Of a DNA stretch of 64,000 nucleotides, positions 35,645-45,300 are shown piece by piece (the first letter of the stretch is position 1; every line of letters begins with the position of its first letter). The stretch spans positions 162,247-226,246 of the forward strand of contig JAFRGL010000025.1 in assembly GCA_017433825.1 (NCBI GenBank), given 5' to 3'. Below the pieces are notes generated by a model. The model was not told the DNA's origin. It was given only the letters and a program-made list of their open reading frames with translations, and made no database searches. Made by a program: the position numbers and the translations under genes. Source of the DNA: Eubacterium sp. GTDB lineage: Bacteria > Bacillota > Clostridia > Lachnospirales > Lachnospiraceae.

Positions 35645-37195
35645 CTACCTCCGGTTATTGTATCCGTTCCTGTCTCCTTCATTTCTCGGGAGTTCGGTAT
35701 TGCGGAAAAAGTCTTCGTTGATATTCTGGCGTCCGTTCGGCCTTTGCTGCTGCCGCATCATGGCTTCCCGCTTTGCCTGCTGCCGCATCATGGCTTCCCG
35801 TCTCGCCCGTTCTTCCTCCTCGCGGATCATTTCCTCAATCATGGCTTCCTCTTCCATCTCTTCCAGTTCTTCGGGAAGCGGTTCCTCAAACGGATCCTCG
35901 TCATGACGGATAATATAAAGCCCCTGGATAATGGCCAGCATGAACATGGTGCACATCAGGGAACTGCCGCCGTAGCTGACCAGCGGCAGGGTAACGCCGG
36001 TCATGGGGATGAATTTCGTAGTGCCGCCCACTGTCAGGAAGACCTGGAAGGCATATTCCACGCCAAGCCCCAGGGCGATCAGTTTATAGAAAGTATTCTC
36101 AAGCCTCACGGCGATGCTGACAATCAGAAGGTACAGCGCCATGCACAGCAGGACCAGGCAGACGGCAAAGATAATGCCCATTTCCTCACAGATGGCCGCA
36201 AAGGTAAAATCTTTCTTCACCAGGGGAATCATGGTGGGTGAACCGTTGAAAAGTCCGGTTCCGAACCACCCGCCGGCGCAGATGGAGAAAAGCGCCTGGA
36301 TAATCTGGTAGCCGGTGCCGGTATAATCCGCAAAAGGATTCATCCAGACGGCCACACGTACCCGGACATGGTCAAACAGCCTGTATGCCGCTGCAGACGC
36401 CGCTGCCATTCCGCCCAGGCCGACGAAGAAATACCGTATTTTCCTTGTGGCGGTCACGACCATGACGATATAGGCGACAAAATAGATTAAGGCAGCCCCC
36501 AGATCCCTGGAAACAACCAGGATAATGACGTGGATGCCGGCAATAATTGTCACCTTGAATACCTGCGCGAAGGTGGTCGACTTGTACAGCAGGCCTGCAA
36601 TACACAACACAAAGGTTATTTTGACAAATTCCGAAAACTGGAAAGTGATGCCGAACAGTTCGATGGAAAGCCTTCCTCCCCTGGAAACGGCAGCCATGGC
36701 AAAGACCGCGCCTAAAAGCAGGATGCCCAGTACGGCAAAAAAGATGCCCATATCCGGAAGCCTCCTGCCTTTCCGGATTATCACCGGGATGATAAGCGAC
36801 ACCACCATGGCGATACAGGCAATGATAAGCTGCTTTAATGCCGTTTCCACACCCAGCCTGGTCTGCATGACCATGCCTACGGACAGTATCATGTTCATCA
36901 GATAGACCAAAAGCAGCGAGGACGTCGGGTAAAGCACATTGTACAGTATGGCTGAAATGACCATGTACAGTATGAGCAGGCCGAAAATGACAAGCACATC
37001 GATATTGAAGGTAAAAAAATAGAGAATCGCGAAACAGATGATGTTGAAGAAAATATTGAACACCATCAAAGCAGCCAGCCTGCCCTTGCGGACGGCCGGA
37101 TCCTTTGTCTTCAGCGCAGCAAAGGCTGTCAGTGTAAAAGCAGCCATGAACGCCAGAATAACGTATCGCGATATCTCTATGATGAATTTGCTCAT
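35645..37195 (-). CDS. FtsW/RodA/SpoVE glycan polymerase
   Basis: A 516-residue SEDS protein with about ten membrane spans. The block SRDLGAALIYFVAYIVMVV and the end PMTGVTLPLVSYGGSSLM are SEDS signatures. The C-terminal 80 residues are cytoplasmic and highly charged, with glutamate-rich, then arginine- and methionine/glutamine-rich repeats (MMRQQ units), longer than in typical FtsW. It overlaps the U32 gene by four bases and is followed by the class B PBP. Confidence 0.92.
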   Translation of the reverse strand: MSKFIIEISRYVILAFMAAFTLTAFAALKTKDPAVRKGRLAALMVFNIFFNIICFAILYFFTFNIDVLVIFGLLILYMVISAILYNVLYPTSSLLLVYLMNMILSVGMVMQTRLGVETALKQLIIACIAMVVSLIIPVIIRKGRRLPDMGIFFAVLGILLLGAVFAMAAVSRGGRLSIELFGITFQFSEFVKITFVLCIAGLLYKSTTFAQVFKVTIIAGIHVIILVVSRDLGAALIYFVAYIVMVVTATRKIRYFFVGLGGMAAASAAAYRLFDHVRVRVAVWMNPFADYTGTGYQIIQALFSICAGGWFGTGLFNGSPTMIPLVKKDFTFAAICEEMGIIFAVCLVLLCMALYLLIVSIAVRLENTFYKLIALGLGVEYAFQVFLTVGGTTKFIPMTGVTLPLVSYGGSSLMCTMFMLAIIQGLYIIRHDEDPFEEPLPEELEEMEEEAMIEEMIREEEERARREAMMRQQAKREAMMRQQQRPNGRQNINEDFFRNTELPRNEGDRNGYNNRR

Positions 37196-39375
37196 TCCAC
37201 TTTCCTGTTAAAATGTCCTCTTGTAAAAGAAAAGCTTTCCTTAAAGTCCGGGCCGCCGGACATAAGCCCTGCGATGCCGTCAAGGATTCTTCTGACTTCC
37301 CCGGGGCTTTCCAGCGTAAAGCAGGCCCGGAAGTTCGGAAATCCCAGCTCTTTTACCTGGCTGTATACGCCCAGGAGGCTTACAGGCACCGAGTTGTAAA
37401 TGATGTTTGTGCAGGTGCCGCATTCCATGAAAACCGGAAAATCCGCACCGGTACGGTCCTTTAAAACGAGCCGGCTATAATCCTTTGTGCACCGGTCGTA
37501 ATTCTTTTTCAGGCACTGGGCCGAAACCATCAGGTGTGTCCTGCCGTAAAGAATAATCTCGTCTTCGGAATTATCCCGGATTTTCAGTTCCCGGGCATTC
37601 AGCTCCAGGGGCGCCGTAAATTTCCGGATGCCGAAGCCTTTGAGGAACTCCTTTGAAAGGCCGTTCATCGTATACAGCGTATAGTCCGCCCGGATACGGT
37701 CCGCCAGGCCTTCCCCGGTAAGGAAAGCCAGGTCTTCCGGATTCCTTACCAGGAATTCAAAGCCCTCTTCCGCAGCTTCCTTAATGAGCCGAAGCCTGTT
37801 TTCCGGATATGGTTCCAGGACAATATAAGGCATTTCCAGTGCGGGTTTCTTTCCGGAAGCTTTGATTATAGCAGCAAATGGTGTTTTTTCTGTGTCCGCC
37901 GACTCCAGCATGTGAAGCGGCAGATAAACCGTATCCACAGCAGGATTTTCAAGTACTTCTTCCAGCTGCCTGCGGTCGGTGACACTGACGGAAAAACCGC
38001 ATTTTTCCGGTGCCTTACGGTTCTCTTTTTTCACGAAAGGATCGGAACATCTGTCAGGTGCCGGTCTTTTCTTCTGTGACAGTTTCTCTTCCCGGAAGGC
38101 GGAAAGCGCCTGCCTTCTCAAATCCTTCTGCTGCCCGACGGGCAGGAAAAGCCCGTCGTCAAGTTCTATGTCAAGTTTTTTGAATTCAAATTCAGAGCCG
38201 CCGGTTTCGGACAGCCGCTTCTCAAGCTCTTCATAAGTCACCGGCCTTTTCTGTGCCGCGGAAGGGATCTCCCCCCTGAAGGATACGGTAAGCTTTCCGT
38301 CGGATATGACGGCGGAAACCGGTTTATCCTCCTTTACGGCAAACCGGCCGTACAGGGAAATCTTCGGCTCCTTTTCCAGATATTTCTCCCGCACCAGTTC
38401 ATAGGCTGTTTCCGCCTTCTTCGCACGGGAAACGGAAAGCTTCCGGTTCTCCGGGGCCATCATATCCCTGCCGTTATGCCGGAAGAAATAGGAATCATGG
38501 AAGCCGTCCCGGTTATTGAAGGAAAGCAGGAACTCCCTGTCTTCGGACGAAAGACGGGCCGGGCTGCCCGCAAGACACTCATCCAGGTATTTCCGGTAGA
38601 CGGACACCACGCCCGCCACGTATTCCGGCCGTTTCATGCGGCCTTCTATTTTGAACGAAGAAACGCCGGCTTCCAGGAGCTTGGGAAGGAGGTCCGCAGC
38701 GCACATATCCTTCGTATTCAGCGCGTAGGCATTTCTTTCGCCGGAAAGCGGACTCCCCGTTTTATCAAAAACAGAATAAGGCAGCCGGCAAGGCTGGGCA
38801 CATCTGCCCCGGTTGCCGCTTCTGCCTCCAAGTAAACTGCTCATTAAACACATGCCGGATATACAGTAACAAAGCGCGCCGTGCACGAACACTTCGACGT
38901 CAAGGCCGCTTTCCTCCCTGATCTGACGAATCCTGGTCAGGGACAGTTCCCTTGCGGGAATAACGCGGGTTACGCCGCGTTCTTTCAGAAGCTTCGCAAA
39001 CCCCGCTCCTGTCACGGCCATCTGTGTGCTGGCGTGCAGCGGCAGGTCCGGAAAGCTTTCTTTTATAAATGCAAGTACGCCGTAATCCTGCACGATAACG
39101 GCGTCCAGTCCTGCTTCGTAAAAAGGAAACAGATAATCATATAAAAGGCCAAGCTCCGCGTCTTTGAGGAGCGTATTCACCGTCAGATAGACCTTTTTGT
39201 CCCTTAAATGGGCATAGTCCAGCGCGGACAGAAGCTGATCCCTGGTGAAATTGCCGGCATACGCCCTGGCGCCGAACAGGCTTCCGCCTAAATAAACAGC
39301 GTCGGCCCCCGCCGATATGGCTGCCTGAAACGCTTCGGGCGTTCCCGCAGGGGCCAGAAGTTCAGCCGGTTTCAT
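37192..39375 (-). CDS. U32 family protein (DUF3656-containing)
   Basis: A 727-residue U32 protein. N-terminal part LLAPAGTPEAFQAAISAGADAVYLGG and HGALCYCISGMCLMSSLLGGRSGNRG with cysteines for an iron-sulfur cluster match the U32 barrel; the central stretch is DUF3656-like. Relatives (RlhA, TrhP) hydroxylate cytosine in 23S rRNA or uridine in tRNA, so the label peptidase is probably historical. It overlaps zapA by one base and precedes the SEDS gene. Confidence 0.88.
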   Translation of the reverse strand: MKPAELLAPAGTPEAFQAAISAGADAVYLGGSLFGARAYAGNFTRDQLLSALDYAHLRDKKVYLTVNTLLKDAELGLLYDYLFPFYEAGLDAVIVQDYGVLAFIKESFPDLPLHASTQMAVTGAGFAKLLKERGVTRVIPARELSLTRIRQIREESGLDVEVFVHGALCYCISGMCLMSSLLGGRSGNRGRCAQPCRLPYSVFDKTGSPLSGERNAYALNTKDMCAADLLPKLLEAGVSSFKIEGRMKRPEYVAGVVSVYRKYLDECLAGSPARLSSEDREFLLSFNNRDGFHDSYFFRHNGRDMMAPENRKLSVSRAKKAETAYELVREKYLEKEPKISLYGRFAVKEDKPVSAVISDGKLTVSFRGEIPSAAQKRPVTYEELEKRLSETGGSEFEFKKLDIELDDGLFLPVGQQKDLRRQALSAFREEKLSQKKRPAPDRCSDPFVKKENRKAPEKCGFSVSVTDRRQLEEVLENPAVDTVYLPLHMLESADTEKTPFAAIIKASGKKPALEMPYIVLEPYPENRLRLIKEAAEEGFEFLVRNPEDLAFLTGEGLADRIRADYTLYTMNGLSKEFLKGFGIRKFTAPLELNARELKIRDNSEDEIILYGRTHLMVSAQCLKKNYDRCTKDYSRLVLKDRTGADFPVFMECGTCTNIIYNSVPVSLLGVYSQVKELGFPNFRACFTLESPGEVRRILDGIAGLMSGGPDFKESFSFTRGHFNRKVE

Positions 39376-39731
39376 CAGCCGGTGATTTTCCTTTTCAGCT
39401 CTTCATTTTCCGCCTGCAGCTTCTTCAGCTCGATCTGGGCAGCCACCAGTTCCTGCTTGATGTCGTAGGCATCGCTGTTCTGGGTTTCCATATCGCTTTC
39501 AAGGCTCTCCGCCTGCTGTTTTGCCTTGAAATAGTCGTCGGCAATATTCAGCTGCAGAAGCAGACTTTTCAGTTCGGGGGAAAGCCTTCTGTAGCCGCCG
39601 GATTCGGTCAGCTCGCGGATTTTATGGTTCAGATAATTGGCTACCTTCTGGAGATACTCTTCGCTCTCATAGCCGCCGAGGGTGATAAGCTTTCCGTCAA
39701 TCATCACTTTTACTGCATTTTTGTTGGGCAT
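39375..39731 (-). CDS. zapA: Cell division protein ZapA
   Basis: A 118-residue protein that promotes bundling of FtsZ. The N-terminal domain reads KVMIDGKLITLGGYESEEYLQKVANYLNHKI; residues about 50-118 form a long coiled coil. AGGAG lies upstream of the ATG at 39731. The 47-base gap to ruvB shows no terminator. Confidence 0.9.
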   Translation of the reverse strand: MPNKNAVKVMIDGKLITLGGYESEEYLQKVANYLNHKIRELTESGGYRRLSPELKSLLLQLNIADDYFKAKQQAESLESDMETQNSDAYDIKQELVAAQIELKKLQAENEELKRKITG

Positions 39732-39778
39732 GGTCTTTCTCCTGTTTCTTGTTTATTAAAAGGGATATCCGTATTTGA

Positions 39779-40783
39779 TTACTGCTTTGCTTCGTATGCA
39801 ATGCCGAGATGCCGGTAAGCGGCTTCCGTGGCAATCCGTCCTCTCGGCGTGCGCATCAGCAGCCCGGTCTTGATGAGATAGGGCTCGATAACATCCTCAA
39901 GTGTACCGCCGTCTTCGCCGATGGCAGCGGAAAGAGTATCCAGTCCCACCGGGCCGCCCGCGAAGGTATCGATTATCGTGGTCAGCACTCTTCTGTCCAC
40001 CGGGTCCAGGCCCTTCTTGTCCACATCCAGAAGGTCCAGGGCCTCATTTGCCACGGCGGAGGTAATAACGCCGTCATACCGGACCTCCGCGTAATCCCGT
40101 ACGCGCTTCAGAAGCCGGTTGGCAAGCCTCGGCGTGCCCCTGGAACGTTTGGCAAGTTCGTCTGCACCGCTTTCAGCTATTTCCACGCCCAGGACCCGGG
40201 CGGAATTCTTAATGATCTGCGCCAGCTCCGGCACGGTGTAATATTCCAGGTGATGCAGTACGCCGAAACGGTCCCGCAAAGGCGCTGTCAGAAGGCCCGC
40301 CCTGGTGGTGGCCCCGATGAGGGTAAACCGGGGCAGCTCCAGACGAATGGATTTGGCGGTGGAACCCTTGCCGATGAGGATATCGATGGCGAAATCCTCC
40401 ATGGCCGGGTACAGCACCTCTTCCACCTGCCGGTTCAGCCGGTGTATTTCATCCACAAAGAGGATGTCCCCTTCGGAAAGTCCGTTCAGGATGGCCGCCA
40501 TTTCACCGGGCTTTTCAATGGCAGGGCCGCTGGTAACCTTCATGTTCACGCCCATTTCATTGGCGATAATGCCGGCCAGCGTGGTCTTGCCCAGTCCGGG
40601 AGGGCCGTAGAACAGGATGTGATCCAGCACGTCTTTCCTCTGTCTGGCAGCCTGTATATATATGCGCAGCGTGCTTTTGGCCTTCTCCTGGCCGATATAC
40701 TGGTCCAGGGTTTTCGGCCGGAGCCCGGTCTCAAATCTCTTCTCTTCTTCAATTACAGAGGTTTCAATTACACGTTTGTCCAT
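39779..40783 (-). CDS. ruvB: Holliday junction branch migration ATPase RuvB
   Basis: A 334-residue AAA+ motor that drives branch migration with RuvA. Walker [10 protein letters not shown] (60-68), Walker B DEIH (111-114), sensor regions [21 protein letters not shown] and the winged-helix end YRHLGIAYE are all present. It sits 21 bases downstream of ruvA. Confidence 0.98.
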   Translation of the reverse strand: MDKRVIETSVIEEEKRFETGLRPKTLDQYIGQEKAKSTLRIYIQAARQRKDVLDHILFYGPPGLGKTTLAGIIANEMGVNMKVTSGPAIEKPGEMAAILNGLSEGDILFVDEIHRLNRQVEEVLYPAMEDFAIDILIGKGSTAKSIRLELPRFTLIGATTRAGLLTAPLRDRFGVLHHLEYYTVPELAQIIKNSARVLGVEIAESGADELAKRSRGTPRLANRLLKRVRDYAEVRYDGVITSAVANEALDLLDVDKKGLDPVDRRVLTTIIDTFAGGPVGLDTLSAAIGEDGGTLEDVIEPYLIKTGLLMRTPRGRIATEAAYRHLGIAYEAKQ

Positions 40784-40804
40784 CGTTGCCCCTAAGATTT
40801 CCCC

Positions 40805-41419
40805 TTAATAAATATGCTTAAGCGAGGCCTTTAACAGAACCTGGGTGTCGTTTGACCCGGTTTCCGATGCAGCGGCACGTACGGCTTTGGCTGCTTCGCT
40901 TCTGCCGTAACCCAGTGCGACAAGGGCCTGTATGGCTTCCGCGAAAGCGCCGCCTTCTTCCGCGGCGGCAGTCTGGTTATCCGGCCTTCCTTCATCCGCA
41001 TCCGGCAGCAGGTCTTCCATCTTCATGCTGTCCTTCAGTTCCAGGACCAGCTTAGCCGCCGTTTTTTTGCCGATGCCCGGCACCTTCGCCAGTTTTTTCG
41101 TATCCTCCGTGAGCACTGCAAACCTCAGGTCGTCCACGGAAATATTGGAAAGCACGCCGAGGGCGGCCTTCGGTCCGATTCCGCTGACGTTAAGAAGCAG
41201 TTTGAAGACTTCCAGCTCGTCCCTCGTCGGAAATCCGTAAAGGTTTAAAGCGTCTTCCCTTACCGAAAGGTAGGTATAAAGCATCAGCTCTTCGCCGGTG
41301 TGCACGGTTCCCGAAAGAAGCCCTGCCGGAACAAAAATCCGGAAGCCGATGCCGTCCCTGTCAAGGAGAAGGCAGTCCGTACGGATCTCCGCCAGCGTGC
41401 CTTTTATGTATCCAATCAT
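40805..41419 (-). CDS. ruvA: Holliday junction DNA helicase subunit RuvA
   Basis: A 204-residue protein that binds four-way junctions and loads RuvB. It starts MIGYIKGTLAEI with the OB fold, followed by the helix-hairpin-helix pair LLNVSGIGPKAALG and LAKVPGIGKKTAAKLVLELKD, and ends in the RuvB-binding domain ALGYGRSEAAKAV. The ATG at 41419 is used; the frame extends by five codons to a TTG with no better ribosome site. Confidence 0.97.
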   Translation of the reverse strand: MIGYIKGTLAEIRTDCLLLDRDGIGFRIFVPAGLLSGTVHTGEELMLYTYLSVREDALNLYGFPTRDELEVFKLLLNVSGIGPKAALGVLSNISVDDLRFAVLTEDTKKLAKVPGIGKKTAAKLVLELKDSMKMEDLLPDADEGRPDNQTAAAEEGGAFAEAIQALVALGYGRSEAAKAVRAAASETGSNDTQVLLKASLKHIY

Positions 41420-41453
41420 CGTCCAACCCCGCAATTATCGCATTATCCGTGAT

Positions 41454-41481
41454 ATTATACCATATCTTGAAAAAATAACAA
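41454..41481 (-). promoter_or_regulatory. Promoter of the ruvAB-zapA transcript
   Basis: On the minus strand TTGTTA (41476-41481) and TATAAT (41454-41459) with a 16-base spacer, about 35 bases before ruvA. Confidence 0.65.
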
Positions 41482-41584
41482 ATAATAATTACACATTTTG
41501 TTTCCAATCTTTCCCATCCTTTTAAAACCGCTTGTCGAAAAGGCGGAAATGCAGTATCATTTCCGTTATGGAGAATAAAATGTG

Positions 41585-42685
41585 ATGCTGATAAAAGATT
41601 CGTTACCCCTGGAAGACTTTAAAAGCCGTGAATATATTCCGGAAAACACCCTGTTCTTCGATATCGAAACCACAGGGCTTTCCTGGCACACCTCCCATCT
41701 GACAGTTATCGGATGCGCATACCGTCAGGGGGATATGCTGGAATTCTGCCAGTATTTTGCCGAAAGGCCGGACTGCGAAGAGGAACTGCTGAAGGATTTT
41801 TCAGCCCTGACCGCGCATTTTGATGCCGTCGCGCATTTCAACGGCGCCACCTTCGACATAGCCTATGTTTCCGGCAAATGCGGATTCTATAATCTGCCGG
41901 ACCCCTTCACCGGCAAGGAATCCCGGGACCTCTACCGCTACTGCAGGGGCTGCAAAGCCCTTTTCGGTCTGGACAATCTTAAGCAGAAAAGTCTGGAACG
42001 GCTGTTTTCCTTCAAACGCAGGGACCGTATTTCCGGCGGTGAGTGCATTACCTGCTACCGGGATTATCTCTCATATGGCGATACGGGTGCCAGAGATGCC
42101 ATTCTCCTGCACAACAGGGAGGATGTGCTGGGACTGGCCGAGCTGTCCGGGCTTTCTGCCTTTGACAGTCTGAAAGCCGGTGCCTTTGAAGTCGTAAGCG
42201 CGGATACGGCATCAGGCAGCCTGACGCTGACCCTGGCGCCCAGGCAGCCCCTGCCCTTCACCATTAACAGCAGCAGGGGGCCCTACACGCTTTTCGCTTC
42301 CGGCCGGGAAGCGGTTATTACAGCCGCGGGCGTTTCCGCTTCACTGAATTATTATTTTAAAGACTACAAGGATTATTTCTATATTCCCGATGAGGACCGG
42401 GCGGTTCACAAAAGTGTGGGGATATACTATGACAAGGACGCCAGGGTCAAGGCGACAAAAGACACCGCTTATGAAAAAATTTCCGGTTTCTTTATCTATC
42501 AGCCCTGTGCTATAATAGAACCGGCCTTCAAGCCGGACAGGACTTCAAAGCTTACCCTGTTCCTGGCGGACAAGGCAGCAGATATGACGCACGACGTATG
42601 GAAGCGTTATGCGGATGAAATCTTTAAAGAGTTTATGAAAAAAGAACCGGGAGGAAGACGAAATGTCCGAAGCGCAGATTGTTAA
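41585..42685 (+). CDS. YprB-like RNase H-fold exonuclease
   Basis: A 366-residue protein of the DEDD exonuclease type. Motifs are FFDIETTGL (first acidic pair), HFNGATFDIAYV and the last one in HNREDVLGLAELS, as in YprB-type ribonuclease H-like proteins. Residues after about 220 are a different domain without a clear match. The frame also opens with GTG three bases earlier; GGAG further upstream fits either start. Target nucleic acid is unknown. Its 3' end overlaps the next gene by 23 bases. Confidence 0.82.
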   Translation: MLIKDSLPLEDFKSREYIPENTLFFDIETTGLSWHTSHLTVIGCAYRQGDMLEFCQYFAERPDCEEELLKDFSALTAHFDAVAHFNGATFDIAYVSGKCGFYNLPDPFTGKESRDLYRYCRGCKALFGLDNLKQKSLERLFSFKRRDRISGGECITCYRDYLSYGDTGARDAILLHNREDVLGLAELSGLSAFDSLKAGAFEVVSADTASGSLTLTLAPRQPLPFTINSSRGPYTLFASGREAVITAAGVSASLNYYFKDYKDYFYIPDEDRAVHKSVGIYYDKDARVKATKDTAYEKISGFFIYQPCAIIEPAFKPDRTSKLTLFLADKAADMTHDVWKRYADEIFKEFMKKEPGGRRNVRSADC

Positions 42686-43457
42686 AACCAGATATGACAG
42701 CCATCCGGCTGCACTGTACCTTACCATTTCCAACGTGGATGCCGCCAATTCCTTTACCCAGGAAATGTTCCGGCAGCTGATCGATTACATCAAAGAGGCA
42801 AATGAAGACCCCTCAGTCCGGGTTATCGTCCTTCGCGGCGACGGCGACCGTTTCTTCAGTTCAGGCCTTTCCATGGAAATGCTGGACAACATCAAAACCA
42901 CAGACGACAAGATGATGCAGTGGAAGCTTGGCAAATGGGCAAGGGAAGCCATGGCCGCCAGCAACAAGATCATCGTTTCTGCCGTAAAAGGCGCCTGCGC
43001 CGGCGCGGGTTTTGAACTGTCACTTATGGCTGACCTGATTTATGCTTCCGACAAGGCCAAATTCGTACTGCCGGAATTCAATATCGGCCTCATCCCCGGC
43101 TGCGGCGGCGCGCTGAACCTGCACAAGAAGATCCCGTACAACCGTTTCTTCGAAATGATCATGTTCTGCGAGAGGATGAAACCGGAAGAAGGCCTGAAAT
43201 GGGGAATTATCAACAAGGTGTTCCCGGTTGACGAATTCGACGCCCAGGTTGAGGAGCTGGTTAAGAAGCTTTGCGAGCGTCCTCCGCTTTCCGTAAAGGG
43301 CTTCAAGGAACTGCTCCGCGTGCAGTCCACGATGGGCGAAGAAGCAGCCTACCGCAAAGAGTATGATCTGAGCGTGGACCTGATGTGCACGGAAGACTTC
43401 AAGAATGCCGTAAAGGCGTTCCGGGCCAAGGAAAGCCCTGTGTTTCAGGGAAAATAA
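42663..43457 (+). CDS. Enoyl-CoA hydratase/isomerase (crotonase) family protein
   Basis: A 264-residue crotonase. The oxyanion-hole region ACAGAGFELS and PEFNIGLIPGCGG hold Glu118 and Glu138, spaced 20 apart like the two catalytic glutamates of rat enoyl-CoA hydratase (144 and 164), so hydratase activity is plausible. No other fatty acid or butyrate genes are nearby. Its ATG lies within the exonuclease gene, with GGGAGGAAGACGA upstream. Confidence 0.88.
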   Translation: MSEAQIVKTRYDSHPAALYLTISNVDAANSFTQEMFRQLIDYIKEANEDPSVRVIVLRGDGDRFFSSGLSMEMLDNIKTTDDKMMQWKLGKWAREAMAASNKIIVSAVKGACAGAGFELSLMADLIYASDKAKFVLPEFNIGLIPGCGGALNLHKKIPYNRFFEMIMFCERMKPEEGLKWGIINKVFPVDEFDAQVEELVKKLCERPPLSVKGFKELLRVQSTMGEEAAYRKEYDLSVDLMCTEDFKNAVKAFRAKESPVFQGK

Positions 43458-43479
43458 ACCGGATTTAATCTTTTGACAT

Positions 43480-43513
43480 AACAAAGTCTGAATGTTTACA
43501 TTCAGACTTTGTT
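43480..43513. terminator. Bidirectional terminator between the crotonase and helicase genes
   Basis: A 15-base-pair stem (43480-43494 with 43499-43513) around TTTA, A-rich on the left and T-rich on the right. It separates convergent genes. Confidence 0.9.
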
Positions 43514-43535
43514 TATAAATAATGATTGAAACTAT

Positions 43536-45284
43536 CTATCTATGAATTCTCCTCTGGAAGCACTTCTCGCAGACATTGTAGCGGTAGGTGGGCGGAAGTA
43601 TGCGTCCGCAGTATCTGCAGACACGGATGTAGGCATTTTTGTCCTGTTCGAGGAATTCGTTGATTCTGCGGCATAATTCCAGTTTTTCATCCATTCTGCC
43701 GTCCTCAATGCCGATAACACGCAGAAGCTGATGCCTGATATCCAGTTCCCTGTAGCGGTGTTCGCATTCTTCCAGGGTGTCGGTACCGCTCTCGGGCTCA
43801 GGCAGGGATTCGCTTTTCAGAATACACAGGCTGCAGGCGTACCAGTAAGCCAGAAGCGTTGGATCCTCGCAGTCAAACGGACAGGTAATGAGCTTGTAGA
43901 CAAGCCTCTTCTGTCCTTTTTTCATGTGTTTGTTCAAAAGCCTGTGTATTTTAAGCGCATCCGCCATATTGGCCCGGTAGATGCCGGGCACCTTGGGCAG
44001 GTTCTGCCAGGCCTCCAGCAGGTCGTTTATTTTGTAGCCGGAATCCAGGCATTCCTCCGGGAACGGGATGGTAAGCGCGGTCAGCTGCCTGTCTTCTTTT
44101 GCCATTCCCTTCTCAATCAGTTCAGGCTCGGCCATTGTGAGCACAAAGCCTTCGTCGTAAATGCCGAATCTGCCGGCCCGGCCCGCAATCTGCTTGATTT
44201 CATCCGAACGGAGCGGTCGGGTGCGAACACCGTCGTATTTGGCCGCTTCGCAGAAAATAATGCGCCTTATGGGCAGGGAAACGCCCATGCCGATAGCATC
44301 CGTGGCAACAACTACCGTGGTTTCCCTGTTTTCGAATTTGCGGATTTCTTCTTTCCTGGATACGGGAGGCAGGGCGCCGTAAATCACGCTGGCTTTAATG
44401 CCCTGTTTTTCCAGGGTAGCCGCGACGGAAAGCACAGCACGCCGTGAAAAAACAATAAAAGCGTCACCGGCGCAGGCATCCTTAAAGTCTTCAAATGTAC
44501 CGGCAAAGGAAAGAGGCGTCAGCCGTTCATGCCTTACGATTTCGTAAGGCGCGTTAAAACCGGACAGGATTTCCGTGATAAGCTGTTCCGCGGCCGGCGC
44601 GATGCAGATATGCACTTCCTTTGCGGGCACGAGATAAATGGCCTTCAGCCACCTGTCGCCTCTTTCCCTGTCTGTCACCATCTGGGCTTCGTCTATAATG
44701 GCAACTTCCACTTCCCTGTCAAAATCACACAGTTCTATGGTGGATGCCACATACTCTGCCTCCGGTACTTCGATGTATTCTTCGCCGGTCAGCAGGCTGC
44801 AGTAATACCCGTCCGCGTTCAAATCCTCGTACATTTCCAGGGCCAGAAGACGAAGCGGTCCCAGGTAGCAGCCGCTTTTTGCCGCTTTCAAAGCCTGGAT
44901 GGCGCTGTAGGTTTTACCGCTGTTGGTAGGCCCGATATGAAGGACGAAATGTCTGTCAAGGCTTTCCGCCTGTTTCCGGAACTGGTCGATATCAAAGCTT
45001 TCCAGATAACGGTAAAGCTCTTCCTGTCGTTTTGTTTCCTTTTCCAGCCTTCTTTTAACCTTATCCAGCACCCGTTTCACTTCCGGGAAATCCAGTGCCC
45101 GGGCTACTTCCGATTCTTTCCAGAACTGAAGATAGAAATACCCTTTCCGGTTTTTCCCCCGGCTGATCCTCCTGGTTTCCGGCGCAGGAAAATACTGGTC
45201 TATCACGTCAGAGGGCAGGCCGTAGGTGTCCATTATATTCTGCTTGGTATAGTATGGTTCTTTATTCTTCTTCTGTCTGCTCAT
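43536..45284 (-). CDS. SUV3-like superfamily 2 helicase
   Basis: A 582-residue helicase. Walker A reads GPTNSGKTY (118-126), a form typical of mitochondrial SUV3 RNA helicases; DEAQ (198-201), VFSRRAVLSVAATLEKQG and QIAGRAGRFG (motif VI) follow, and then a SUV3-type C-terminal domain. The last 40 residues hold CxxC ... CxxC (CRYCG and CEKCF), a likely zinc knuckle. The N-terminus is charged without a transit peptide. In mitochondria SUV3 works with PNPase in RNA decay; a role in RNA turnover is an inference. It is the last gene of the zinc-ribbon lipoprotein unit, 16 bases behind the lipoprotein stop. Confidence 0.88.
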   Translation of the reverse strand: MSRQKKNKEPYYTKQNIMDTYGLPSDVIDQYFPAPETRRISRGKNRKGYFYLQFWKESEVARALDFPEVKRVLDKVKRRLEKETKRQEELYRYLESFDIDQFRKQAESLDRHFVLHIGPTNSGKTYSAIQALKAAKSGCYLGPLRLLALEMYEDLNADGYYCSLLTGEEYIEVPEAEYVASTIELCDFDREVEVAIIDEAQMVTDRERGDRWLKAIYLVPAKEVHICIAPAAEQLITEILSGFNAPYEIVRHERLTPLSFAGTFEDFKDACAGDAFIVFSRRAVLSVAATLEKQGIKASVIYGALPPVSRKEEIRKFENRETTVVVATDAIGMGVSLPIRRIIFCEAAKYDGVRTRPLRSDEIKQIAGRAGRFGIYDEGFVLTMAEPELIEKGMAKEDRQLTALTIPFPEECLDSGYKINDLLEAWQNLPKVPGIYRANMADALKIHRLLNKHMKKGQKRLVYKLITCPFDCEDPTLLAYWYACSLCILKSESLPEPESGTDTLEECEHRYRELDIRHQLLRVIGIEDGRMDEKLELCRRINEFLEQDKNAYIRVCRYCGRILPPTYRYNVCEKCFQRRIHR

Positions 45285-45300
45285 TATTTTCCGGACGTCA

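Noticed and set aside
36372-37283. 303-codon minus-strand frame overlapping the SEDS gene
   Set aside because: Same strand, other frame; its translation is Cys/His-rich noise while the SEDS frame has clear motifs.
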